Below are positions 7,940 through 15,749 of a stretch of 22,958 bases of DNA, one piece after another. The notes below the pieces were generated by a model. It searched no databases, was not told the DNA's origin, and saw only the letters and a list, made by a program, of their open reading frames with translations. Position 1 is the first letter of the stretch. Each line of letters begins with the position of its first letter. A program made the translations under genes and the position numbers. This stretch comes from BOG-938 sp035524315 (lineage in GTDB: Bacteria; Pseudomonadota; Alphaproteobacteria; Caulobacterales; Caulobacteraceae), in the NCBI GenBank assembly GCA_035524315.1, contig DATKPD010000064.1, positions 1 through 22,958 on the forward strand, in the 5' to 3' direction.

Positions 7940-8605
7940 ATGACGGCAACGGGTCAGGCAGGCGCCGCCTTCTTCGACCGCGTGATCATCGTCGACGACC
8001 ATCCGCTATTTCGAGATGCGCTACGGACGGCGATTGAACGCATTCGTCCAAACTGCCAAGTTTTGGAGGCGTCAACCATCGAAGCCGCGCTGGCTTTGCT
8101 CGCTGATGGCCCCTTCCACGGCTTGGTTCTGCTCGACCTGAAGATGCCGGAGGGCGGAGGATTCGCTGGAATGCTCCAAATAAGGGCCAAATATCCTCAG
8201 GCGCCCATCGCCATCGTGACGGCCAACGAAGATCCTAAAATTCTCGTCACCGCGCTGAACCTGGGCGCGGCGGGCTTCATTCCAAAATCGGTCGGCATGG
8301 CGGAATTGGCCCAAGCGCTCGAAGCGATCCTGTCCGGCGATATATGGGCGCCGTCCTCAGCCGCCGCGTCCACGCCGCCTCCAGACATCGCCGCTCTCGC
8401 TGCGCTCAGCCCGGCGCAAATTCGCATTTTGACCTATCTCAGACGCGGCATGTTGAACAAGCAGATCGCGTTTGAGCTGGACGTCACCGAGGCCACGGTG
8501 AAGGCCCACATGAGCGCCCTATTCCGAAAGCTTAATGTCCGCAACCGCACCCAGGCCCTCATTCTGGCGCAAGTGCTCGATCCCGTCGCCGAGGCCGTCG
8601 ACTAG
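7940..8605 (+). CDS. LuxR/NarL-type two-component response regulator
   Basis: A 221-residue regulator with an N-terminal receiver and a C-terminal LuxR helix-turn-helix. The acidic pocket is Asp19-Asp20 (VIIVDDHPLFRDAL), the phosphoacceptor is Asp66 (LVLLDLKMP), and Thr94 and Lys116 (FIPKS) complete the site. The output domain (about 153-215) contains LSPAQIRILTYLRRGMLNKQIAFELDVTEATVKAH in successive helices. ATG 7940 has AGGGAGCG about 9 nt upstream. The gene converges on the hybrid kinase gene and their 3' ends overlap by 47 bp, which strongly suggests a cognate pair. Its targets are unknown. Related LuxR regulators paired with symporter-like or PAS kinases control PQQ-dependent alcohol oxidation in Pseudomonas (ErbR/AgmR type), so the nearby quinoprotein gene is a candidate target. 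Confidence 0.93.
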   Translation: MTATGQAGAAFFDRVIIVDDHPLFRDALRTAIERIRPNCQVLEASTIEAALALLADGPFHGLVLLDLKMPEGGGFAGMLQIRAKYPQAPIAIVTANEDPKILVTALNLGAAGFIPKSVGMAELAQALEAILSGDIWAPSSAAASTPPPDIAALAALSPAQIRILTYLRRGMLNKQIAFELDVTEATVKAHMSALFRKLNVRNRTQALILAQVLDPVAEAVD

Positions 8606-11600
8606 CGGGCTGCTGGGCGCCGATCGACAGTTGTGAGGGCCGCGAAAGAAAAGCACGAAGCGAAGCCGGCGACACAGGCTTGCGAATAATCTCCACGCCC
8701 ATCTCCGCCGCGCGGCTGCACGTCTGCTCGCTCGGGCTGGCGGTGATCAGCGCCCGAACCCGCGATCGTGGGATCAGCTTTTCCAGAAGGTCCAGACCAT
8801 CCAGTTCGCCGCCCAGGTGAAAGTCAGCGAGGACCACATCCCAAGGACCAGGTAGCGATAGCGCATCCTCGGCCCGGGCGGCGGTCTCGAACGCGACCCC
8901 CCACCGCTGAAGCAGCATCTCAAGGCTCGCCAACACGAGGGCTTCATTCTCGACGCACAAAACCCGAACGGACTGGCGCAAGGCATTGGGCTTGGCCGCG
9001 GGAACGGGCGCACGCATTTGGGCTGCCCTGGGGGCTGTAACATAAAACACGCTGCCTTTGCCGAGCGCCGACCGCACGCCCAACTCGTGTCCCAGCAATC
9101 GGCAGATTCGGTCCACGATCGCTAGACCCAGGCCCGCGCCCGACGACGGCGCCAAGCGGCTGGGAAGGCGGGTGAACTCCTTGAAGATCAACGGCAGATC
9201 GGATTTGGCGATCCCGGAACCGCTGTCGTGGACTTCGATGACGATTTTATCGCCTTGGCGCCGGCAGCCCACCACCACGCCGCCGCTTGCCGTATACCGG
9301 ATGGCGTTCCCAATGAGATTCTGCAAAATCGAGCGCAAGAGGTCTGCGTCGGAGAGCACAGCAAGCTCGGTCGGCACGATACGAAGTGCAACGCCCTTGG
9401 CCGCGGCGGTCGGCTCGAACTCTCGGCGCAAGGCGTTCAGCAGCGCATAGACCGAGACGGGTCCGATTGCAGGCTTTATGCCGCCCACCTCCAACCGGGA
9501 TAGATTAAGCAACGCGCTCAGCATCCGGTCGGCGGCCTCGATCGAAAAATCCGCCTTCTTGATGATCTCAGCCAGGGCCGAGCGCGGCGACAAATCCTCC
9601 AGGGCAGAGCCCATGAACAGCCGGGCGGCGTGCATGGGTTGCAGCAGGTCGTGACTGGCCGCCGCTAGAAAGCGCGCTTGAGCATTGGTCGCGTTTTCAG
9701 CGACGGCCTTGGCCTCCTCGAGCGCCCTGTTGGTCTCCGTCAACTCCTGTGTCCGACGCCGGACACGTTCCTCAAGTCGCTCGTTGGCTTCGCGCAAGGC
9801 TTCGGCTGCGACCCGAAGGTCGGTCACGTCCGCGTAGCTGATGACATAGTCGCCCTGCGCCATCGGCGCGCCGGTAAATTCAATGATGCGTCCATCGGGC
9901 CAGTCGCATTCGCGGCACACCTGCTCGCGCGCGCGCACCGAGGCCAGCACGTCCGTGGTGACCGCCGCCGCGCTGGAGGAGGGCATGGCCCCCAGCGAGG
10001 GCGACCCGAGAATCTCGGTGAGGGGTTTGCCCACATAGATTTGGTCGCCCTTGATGCCGAAGAGCTCCAGAAAGCGGCGGTTCCAGGCCACAAGCGACAA
10101 CTCGCCATCCACGACGCTCACGCCCTGGCTGAGGTTGTCCAGGGTCGTCTGAAGCAATCCTCGACCGAACTGGACCGCTTGGGCCGCATCGTCCAACACC
10201 CGACTGATGTCAGCCCCTTCACCGCCGGCGCTGGCCAGGGTCCACAGCATCACCCTCTGCGCCGAGGAGGCGCCAATCGCGCCGGTCAACATCCGCTCCG
10301 CGGCGCTCGCCGCCGCCGGGTCAATGGGGTCGCTGTCGCGTCGGTGTGCGCCTTCCTCTCGATCAAGCTCCTGGAATGCCCGCCGCGCGTCGTCCTGCCC
10401 GATGAATTGAGCGACGATCGCTCGCAGATCCCCAATCCTGCCCTGCGGCTCTAGATGAGGCAGGCGCGAGGACGGCTTCTGACCCGCGCCGACGAAGGCC
10501 ATCGACTGAATCCGGTCGATCAATCGGCGCTTCGCCGCGATCGACACAAGGACATAGACCAGAAGATTCAGCGCCAAGCTCAGCCAGACGCCGTGATTGA
10601 AGACGTCCTTCGGATTTGGGCCAAGAACATGCGCAGGCGAAAGCCAGTCAGGCCACGCGAAGGGAACGGCCAGCCGCGGGAAGATGGCGCTATAGAACCA
10701 AACCGTCATGCCCGCGGTGATGCCCGCGAGCGCGCCGTAGGCATGCCCCCTGCGCCAGACCACAGCGCCGACGAGCGACGGCAGCAACTGGGCTGAAGCC
10801 GCCAAAGCGGTAAAACCCAGAATGTTGATATCATCGTCCTTGCGCATAGCCAGAAAGTACGAGGCCGACAGCAGGAGAATGACCGCGATCCCTATCCGGC
10901 GAATGTTCACGATTGATCGCCCTATGTTTTCTATAGGCTTCGACCTCCAGCGGCCGTGGGTCAACCAACGGGCCAACAACTCATTCGACCACATTGCCGA
11001 TAGCGCCAGGGTTTCGGAGATGACCATGGCGGACGTCGCCGAAAAGCCGCCCAGAAAAGCAAGCGCCGTAAGGAAAGGGCCGCCGAAAGCCATGGGCAAG
11101 GCCAGGATGTCCATGTCGGGGCCGTGCGAGAGCCCCTTCAAATATAGGCTCGACGCCGCTACGATCGGCGGCACAGCAAGTCCGGCTAAGCCCATGTAGA
11201 GGGGAAAAAGCCATCTGGCTGTCTTGAGGTCGTCCAAATCCTCCAACTCTACGAAAGCCATATGAAACTGGCGCGGCAAGGAAATGGTCGTGCTCATGCA
11301 CAGCAGAAGCGCCGTGAAGAGCGAGGCGTTGACGTCTATCGGCAGCACCAGCCGCCGCACTTGGCTGAAATCGTATCCGTGGCTGGGCGTATGGACGACC
11401 AGTGAAAATCCAAGGGCGGCGACTGCCAACAACGCGACCAGTTTGACAACCGATTGTATGGCGACAGCCTGGACCAATCCTGGACTGTGATAGGTGAGCG
11501 TCGGGCGCCGTGCGCCGAATAGAATAGCGAACCCGGCCAGAATGGCGGCGATCAGAGGAATCGCGAAGGTTGGCGGCTCAGCTTGGCCCGCCACGATGGC

Positions 11601-12023
11601 CCAGGCGATCGCCAAGATTTTGAGTTGAAGGACGATATAAGGCAGGGCGCCCACCGTCGAGACGACGGTCACCAGCGTCCCCACCAACCGACTCTTCCCG
11701 TAACGGGACGAAATGAAGTCGGCGATGGATCCTACGTTTTCGCGCTTCGCCGCCGTAGCGATGCGTCGCCAGACGCCAAAGAACAGCACGATCATCAAAA
11801 TCGGTCCGGCAAAATGCGGCAGATAGTAGAAGCCGTGGCGCGTCGCCGTCCCGATCGCGGCGAAATAGGTCCAAGCCGAGCAGAGCACGGCGATGGAAAG
11901 CGCGTAGCTCACACGGCGGATCTTGGCGCTGCGGACGCCGCTTGCCGCTCGATCCGCGCGCCACGCTGTAGCGAACAGGCTCAGAACGTAAAGACTGAGC
12001 AGGGCGGCGATAAATATCCCCAT
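8559..12023 (-). CDS. Symporter-domain hybrid sensor histidine kinase (SSS-PAS-HisKA-HATPase-REC)
   Basis: A 1154-residue inner-membrane sensor. Residues 1 to about 510 are a multi-helix sodium/solute-symporter-like domain, which in CbrA-type kinases may sense or transport a ligand. After a linker come a PAS domain (about 624-740) and a coiled coil (about 744-785). The kinase core has phospho-acceptor His791 in FLAAASHDLLQPMHAARLF, N box Asn906, G1 DSGSG (933-937) and G2 GAGLGLAI (962-969). A C-terminal receiver has Asp1067 (VLADFHLGG) and Lys1115. The receiver makes it a hybrid kinase. I start at ATG 12023, with GGGAG just upstream, where the first membrane helix begins; the frame extends 16 codons further but without support. 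It converges on, and overlaps by 47 bp, the adjacent response regulator gene. The ligand is unknown. Confidence 0.93.
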   Translation of the reverse strand: MGIFIAALLSLYVLSLFATAWRADRAASGVRSAKIRRVSYALSIAVLCSAWTYFAAIGTATRHGFYYLPHFAGPILMIVLFFGVWRRIATAAKRENVGSIADFISSRYGKSRLVGTLVTVVSTVGALPYIVLQLKILAIAWAIVAGQAEPPTFAIPLIAAILAGFAILFGARRPTLTYHSPGLVQAVAIQSVVKLVALLAVAALGFSLVVHTPSHGYDFSQVRRLVLPIDVNASLFTALLLCMSTTISLPRQFHMAFVELEDLDDLKTARWLFPLYMGLAGLAVPPIVAASSLYLKGLSHGPDMDILALPMAFGGPFLTALAFLGGFSATSAMVISETLALSAMWSNELLARWLTHGRWRSKPIENIGRSIVNIRRIGIAVILLLSASYFLAMRKDDDINILGFTALAASAQLLPSLVGAVVWRRGHAYGALAGITAGMTVWFYSAIFPRLAVPFAWPDWLSPAHVLGPNPKDVFNHGVWLSLALNLLVYVLVSIAAKRRLIDRIQSMAFVGAGQKPSSRLPHLEPQGRIGDLRAIVAQFIGQDDARRAFQELDREEGAHRRDSDPIDPAAASAAERMLTGAIGASSAQRVMLWTLASAGGEGADISRVLDDAAQAVQFGRGLLQTTLDNLSQGVSVVDGELSLVAWNRRFLELFGIKGDQIYVGKPLTEILGSPSLGAMPSSSAAAVTTDVLASVRAREQVCRECDWPDGRIIEFTGAPMAQGDYVISYADVTDLRVAAEALREANERLEERVRRRTQELTETNRALEEAKAVAENATNAQARFLAAASHDLLQPMHAARLFMGSALEDLSPRSALAEIIKKADFSIEAADRMLSALLNLSRLEVGGIKPAIGPVSVYALLNALRREFEPTAAAKGVALRIVPTELAVLSDADLLRSILQNLIGNAIRYTASGGVVVGCRRQGDKIVIEVHDSGSGIAKSDLPLIFKEFTRLPSRLAPSSGAGLGLAIVDRICRLLGHELGVRSALGKGSVFYVTAPRAAQMRAPVPAAKPNALRQSVRVLCVENEALVLASLEMLLQRWGVAFETAARAEDALSLPGPWDVVLADFHLGGELDGLDLLEKLIPRSRVRALITASPSEQTCSRAAEMGVEIIRKPVSPASLRAFLSRPSQLSIGAQQPASRRPRRRDRALAPE

Positions 12024-12263
12024 GTCACTCCCATGGTTTTTCGCGGCTGGAGCGGTTTGACATGATCGCAAACACGAAGTTCGGCAGGGGGGAAGTCCCG
12101 CCGGTTTATACTTTCGTCTATGGGTCGCGCGCGGGCCTGGCGACTGTCATGGCCTTCCGACCTTCTTCGAAGCAGATCGTCTTTATGGGTCCGGCGGTCG
12201 CCCTATTCAACTTTGGTCTAATGGCTCGTTCTCAGTCGTTTGAGATAGCGTCAGAAAAACTGG

Positions 12264-12292
12264 AAAACAAAAAGTCGCGAAAGCATCGCGAC
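12264..12292 (-). terminator. Minus-strand intrinsic terminator in the gap before the kinase gene
   Basis: GTCGCGA (12274-12280) and TCGCGAC (12286-12292) form a perfect 7-bp stem with a 5-nt loop. Read on the minus strand the hairpin is followed at once by TTTTTGTTTT (complement of 12264-12273), a classic rho-independent terminator. On the plus strand the T-tract is missing, so it works for minus-strand transcripts only. No minus-strand protein gene lies just upstream of it. Confidence 0.65.
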
Positions 12293-12440
12293 TGCGGCGA
12301 GGAACCGAACGAACATTTACTGATGCGCACGAATGCGACGGTCGTTGATCGCTGTCGTCGAATTCCCGGACGATCAATGCCCAGCTTCCAACTCCCGCCG
12401 GGGCGAGACCTTTCATCGCTCCCGACCCTTTGCCGCCGCC
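12293..12440 (-). ncRNA. Candidate small RNA ending at the minus-strand terminator
   Basis: The 467-bp gap between the kinase start (12023) and the TIM-barrel gene (12491) has no convincing protein gene, yet contains a strong terminator oriented on the minus strand. The simplest explanation is a short minus-strand RNA starting somewhere around 12400-12450. Its sequence includes inverted repeats such as CGACG...CGTCG around 12335-12360, and an 8-bp stem GCCGCCGC/GCGGCGGC spans 12432-12460 near the putative 5' end. The start, length and promoter are not determined and no known RNA family is recognised. The rest of the gap (12024-12263) shows nothing I can name. Confidence 0.22.
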
Positions 12441-12447
12441 TCACCAC

Positions 12448-12476
12448 TTGAAGCGGCGGCGCCCTTTCAGTAGACC
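12448..12476 (+). promoter_or_regulatory. Possible promoter of the TIM-barrel/quinoprotein operon
   Basis: TTGAAGC at 12448-12454 and AGTAGACC at 12469-12476 resemble the Caulobacter housekeeping promoter (TTGACGS, 10-14 bp, GCTANAWC) with 14-bp spacing. Transcription would begin only about 8 nt before the ATG at 12491, leaving almost no leader. That agrees with the absence of a clear Shine-Dalgarno there. Assigned by eye only. Confidence 0.25.
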
Positions 12477-12490
12477 GAGTATGCCGCCAG

Positions 12491-13630
12491 ATGCTGGAAC
12501 GCAGGGAACTTTTAGGCAGCATTATCGGAGGATTGGCGCTTCCGGAGCCCGCCCGCGCCGAGCCTGGACCCGCGCCCGGCCGCGCAGCCCTTTGGTCGGG
12601 CGACCGCCTGCAGCCGAAGATCGTCTGGACCGCGTTCTCACGAAATCTGCAATGGGTTGTGACCGCGGAGCAGGCCCACGCCAATCCCTTTGATGCAGGC
12701 GTGTTGGTCGGGGAAAAAGCGCGGGCGCTCGGCTTCAGCGCTGTGGACCTTACCGTGCGTCCGGACGGTCTGGTCGATCCAGGGCGCGATGACCTTGCGT
12801 TCAATCTTCCCGCCATGTTGCGGGGCGTGCGCAGTACAGGCGCCGCGTGCGATCAGATAACCACGAACATTGAATTCGCGGACAAGCCGCTGGCGCAGTT
12901 CGGGGGGCGGCAGATTTTTGCCGAGGACGTGCTGCGCGTGGCCGCCGCTCACGGCGTCAGACTCTACCGATGGGGCGGATTCACCTACGACATAGGCCCT
13001 GACGCCCGCGGGACGCCTCAGCCGTTCGGGCGCCAGGTCTTGGCCCAGCTGGACGCGTTCGCCGCCAGGAGCGATCCCCTGGCTAAGCTAAATGGCGTTC
13101 TGGGATTGACGGCTATCTACCACACCTATTCGGGCGGAAATAACCCAAGATCAGTGTGGGATTTGATGGCGGCGCTCGCCCCATATCCGCCTTCGCAGCT
13201 GGCGATAAACTTCGACATAGGACACATGACCTGTGAAGGCGCGCTGAGCGCCTGGAGCACCAACTTGCGTTACGCCATGCCGCGCGTGTTGGGCGTCGGG
13301 CTCAAGGACGGCTTGGTGTCGCGCAAACCGGACGGAGGCGCTGGCAGCCAATTCGTTCCCGCCGGCTCGGGCCTCGTGCAATGGCCTGCGTTCTTCCAGC
13401 TGTTGCTGGAGGGCGGCTTCCAGGGTCCGGCGCAAGCCCAATACGAGTTCAGCGTCACCGGCCTTAAGGGTCAGACCGTGTCGCTCAACACGACCTTTTG
13501 GGCCGACCACCCTCAACTGTCGGGCGGAAATCTCACGGCGGATTTCCTCGACCGCCAGGTTCTGAACGACCTGGAGTTCTACAAACATCAGGCTCGCGAA
13601 GCGGGCTGGCGTAGCGATCAAATGACGTGA
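12491..13630 (+). CDS. Exported xylose-isomerase-like TIM-barrel protein (sugar phosphate isomerase/epimerase family)
   Basis: A 379-residue protein of the AP-endonuclease-2/xylose-isomerase TIM-barrel superfamily. The N-terminus (RRELLGSIIGGLALPEPARA, 4-23) looks like a twin-arginine signal, with cleavage near residue 23 or 25, so it is probably periplasmic and may be exported folded with its metal. Candidate metal ligands are Glu128 (TTNIEF), His211 (IYHTYSG), Asp242 and His245 (INFDIGHM), and Glu319 (QYEF), with Lys272-Asp273 (GLKDG) at a usual catalytic strand. The superfamily includes isomerases, epimerases, 3-dehydroshikimate dehydratases and C-glycoside lyases, so the exact reaction cannot be read from sequence. 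First gene of a plus-strand run, 43 bp before the quinoprotein. No clear Shine-Dalgarno. Confidence 0.8.
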   Translation: MLERRELLGSIIGGLALPEPARAEPGPAPGRAALWSGDRLQPKIVWTAFSRNLQWVVTAEQAHANPFDAGVLVGEKARALGFSAVDLTVRPDGLVDPGRDDLAFNLPAMLRGVRSTGAACDQITTNIEFADKPLAQFGGRQIFAEDVLRVAAAHGVRLYRWGGFTYDIGPDARGTPQPFGRQVLAQLDAFAARSDPLAKLNGVLGLTAIYHTYSGGNNPRSVWDLMAALAPYPPSQLAINFDIGHMTCEGALSAWSTNLRYAMPRVLGVGLKDGLVSRKPDGGAGSQFVPAGSGLVQWPAFFQLLLEGGFQGPAQAQYEFSVTGLKGQTVSLNTTFWADHPQLSGGNLTADFLDRQVLNDLEFYKHQAREAGWRSDQMT

Positions 13631-13673
13631 GCCGCATGTCCTCCGCATTGTTCAACCCATGGGGAATTGAATA

Positions 13674-15749
13674 TTGACTAGAAAGTCCTCCCTCGCGCTA
13701 GCTTTGGCGCTTACCGCCGCCTGGTCGTGGGGCGCTCACGCGAAAGGCAAAGTTACGGAGTGCTGCGAAGCTTCCGGAAAAGACTTTCCCAAGGTCGGTG
13801 GCAACCTAGGGAACGATAATTATTCACGCCTCGCGCAGATTAATACGTCGAACATCGCGCAACTCGGCGCGGCTTGGCGCGTCAGTCTCGAGCCAGGGGC
13901 GGCGCCCCAATTCCAGCAAAGCACGGCGGTCGCAGTTGACGGCGTCGTCTTCGTCGAAGCGACCCAGGGCGACGTGTTCGCCGTCGATGGCAAGACCGGC
14001 GCGATAAAGTGGAAATACGCATCCGGATACGGTCTGTCGGATCGACGTGGTGTGGCCGTCGGCGAGGGAAAAGTCTTCACCGCGGCGGCTGGACGCCATG
14101 TGATCGCGCTGGACCAGCAGACCGGCAAGGTCGTGTGGGACAAGGTGCTGGATGAGCCGGGCATAAGCAGTCAGATCAAACCGCCTTTGACCTATTTTGA
14201 CGGCTTGCTCTACATCGGCTCGAACGACGGGCCGCGCGGCGTCGCCACCGCTCTAAAAGCAGAGACCGGCGATCTGGCGTGGAAATTCTATGGCACGCCG
14301 GGCCCGGGTCAATTCGGCAACGACACCTGGGAAGGCGACAGCTGGCGTCAGGGCGGCGCAACGCCTTGGATGAGCCCAGCGATCGATCCCCAGCTCGGCC
14401 TGCTCTACTGGACTTTTGGCAACGCTCGGCAGGGCACCAGCGGCGGGGGTGACGGAGCCGTGAACGGCGCCAATCGTGGCGGCCAGAACCTGTTCGGCAA
14501 TTCCCTTGTGGCCTTGGATTTGAAGACCGGCAAGCTGCGTTGGTACTTCCAGTCGGTCCACCACGACATCTGGGATATGGACAACGTCATGGTGCCGGTG
14601 CTGGCCGACATCACCTTCAAGGGGCGCCAGCGCAAGGCGGTGGTCTACGGCAGCAAAACCGGTCTGACCTATATCTTGGACCGCAAAACCGGCGCCCCGA
14701 TCGTTGGCGTGACCGAGAAGCCGGTTCCGCAGGAACCCAGCCAGAAGACCTGGCCCACGCAGCCCTATCCGGATGGGGATCCGGTTGTTCCGCTTTGTCC
14801 CGACACGTCCGGAACGAGCGCCGGGCGGCCGCCGCCCAACTACGAGGTGGGGTGCCTGTTCACTCCGCACACGGACAGGGCGCTGATCCAGTCGCCGGGC
14901 ACCGGCGGGGCGGCGGATTGGAGCCTGCAGTCGTATGATCCGAAGACGCGCCTGCTGTATATCCCGGCAGGCATAGTCAATTCCGCGCATTCCGTACCCA
15001 CCGGCGGCGTCGGTTTCCGGCCCCCGGGAGAAGAGCGGAGCGGCGTGATCGTCGCCAAGAATCTTGCGACCAATCGCATCGTCTGGCAGCGCACGATGCC
15101 GTGGGCCCTGGCTCACGGCAATGGCATCCTGACTACGGCCGGGGGCGTGATGTTCGTTGGCCAACCGGATGGCTATCTCCTGGGCCTGGACATCACCGAC
15201 GGACATGAGCTGTGGCGCTTCCAGACCGGAGCGGGGGCCCACACCAGCCCGATCACGTACAGCATCGACGGCGTTCAATATCTCGCGGTCTTCGCCGGCG
15301 GAAACGGCCTGCCCTATAGCTCGCCCAAGGGGGATTTCCTTTGGGCGTTCAGGCTTGGCGGCACGACGCCTCAAGCGGCAACGCCGCCGCCGCCGCCGAT
15401 GAAGCAGCCGGTCGTGGGCGCCCCCGTCGCCGGCGCAGCGGCGAACTTCACTGTGACCTTGGGGCGGACGTGGGATCCGGCAAAGGGGGCGCCCCGCGCG
15501 ACGGAATCCAACTCCCAGAGCGCTATGGCGCCCACGGTGATGAGCGTGCCTGTTGGTTCGACCGTGACATTCCAAAATCCGGCAGACAACAAGCAATCGC
15601 ACTGCGCAAGCCAGTTCTTCGAAGGGATTTTTAACATTGGCCCGCTCAAGCCCGGCGAATCTGGATCGTATATCTTCAATAAAAAGGGTGAGTATTTCTA
15701 CAATGACTGTGCTAACCCGCAGTCAACCGGGAAAATAATTGTCCAATAA
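13674..15749 (+). CDS. Exported PQQ-dependent dehydrogenase fused to a cupredoxin-like domain
   Basis: A 691-residue quinoprotein. Residues 1-23 are a signal peptide (ending GAHA). Residues of about 40-562 form an eight-bladed PQQ propeller with repeated tryptophan-docking motifs (AVDGKTGAIKWKY, ALDQQTGKVVWD, ALDLKTGKLRWYF, LDITDGHELWRF). It also has the signature SVHHDIWDMD (Asp301/Asp303), typical of glucose/quinate/alcohol quinoproteins. A Pro-rich linker (565-580) leads to a C-terminal domain (588-691) with the cupredoxin pattern VPVGSTVTFQN ... KKGEYFY ... TGKIIV, in the place where relatives carry cytochrome c. His643 and Cys679 fit copper ligands, but the expected second His and Met after the Cys are missing, and Cys644 adjoins His643. 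Start is a TTG with GGGGAA 7 nt upstream; an ATG 15 nt earlier is followed in frame by a stop. Substrate unknown. Confidence 0.88.
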   Translation: MTRKSSLALALALTAAWSWGAHAKGKVTECCEASGKDFPKVGGNLGNDNYSRLAQINTSNIAQLGAAWRVSLEPGAAPQFQQSTAVAVDGVVFVEATQGDVFAVDGKTGAIKWKYASGYGLSDRRGVAVGEGKVFTAAAGRHVIALDQQTGKVVWDKVLDEPGISSQIKPPLTYFDGLLYIGSNDGPRGVATALKAETGDLAWKFYGTPGPGQFGNDTWEGDSWRQGGATPWMSPAIDPQLGLLYWTFGNARQGTSGGGDGAVNGANRGGQNLFGNSLVALDLKTGKLRWYFQSVHHDIWDMDNVMVPVLADITFKGRQRKAVVYGSKTGLTYILDRKTGAPIVGVTEKPVPQEPSQKTWPTQPYPDGDPVVPLCPDTSGTSAGRPPPNYEVGCLFTPHTDRALIQSPGTGGAADWSLQSYDPKTRLLYIPAGIVNSAHSVPTGGVGFRPPGEERSGVIVAKNLATNRIVWQRTMPWALAHGNGILTTAGGVMFVGQPDGYLLGLDITDGHELWRFQTGAGAHTSPITYSIDGVQYLAVFAGGNGLPYSSPKGDFLWAFRLGGTTPQAATPPPPPMKQPVVGAPVAGAAANFTVTLGRTWDPAKGAPRATESNSQSAMAPTVMSVPVGSTVTFQNPADNKQSHCASQFFEGIFNIGPLKPGESGSYIFNKKGEYFYNDCANPQSTGKIIVQ

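Noticed and set aside
12062..12451. A 129-codon plus-strand frame in the gap before the TIM-barrel gene
   Set aside because: No family similarity, no Shine-Dalgarno, and it runs through the minus-strand terminator hairpin; low-complexity composition typical of chance frames in GC-rich DNA.
12232..12816. A 194-codon minus-strand frame overlapping the start of the TIM-barrel gene
   Set aside because: It is antisense to a convincing gene, has no recognisable domain, and contains the strong minus-strand terminator inside it.
14253..15602. A 449-codon minus-strand frame opposite the quinoprotein gene
   Set aside because: It is a shadow of a strong coding region in GC-rich DNA; its translation shows no motifs and the plus-strand product is clearly a quinoprotein.
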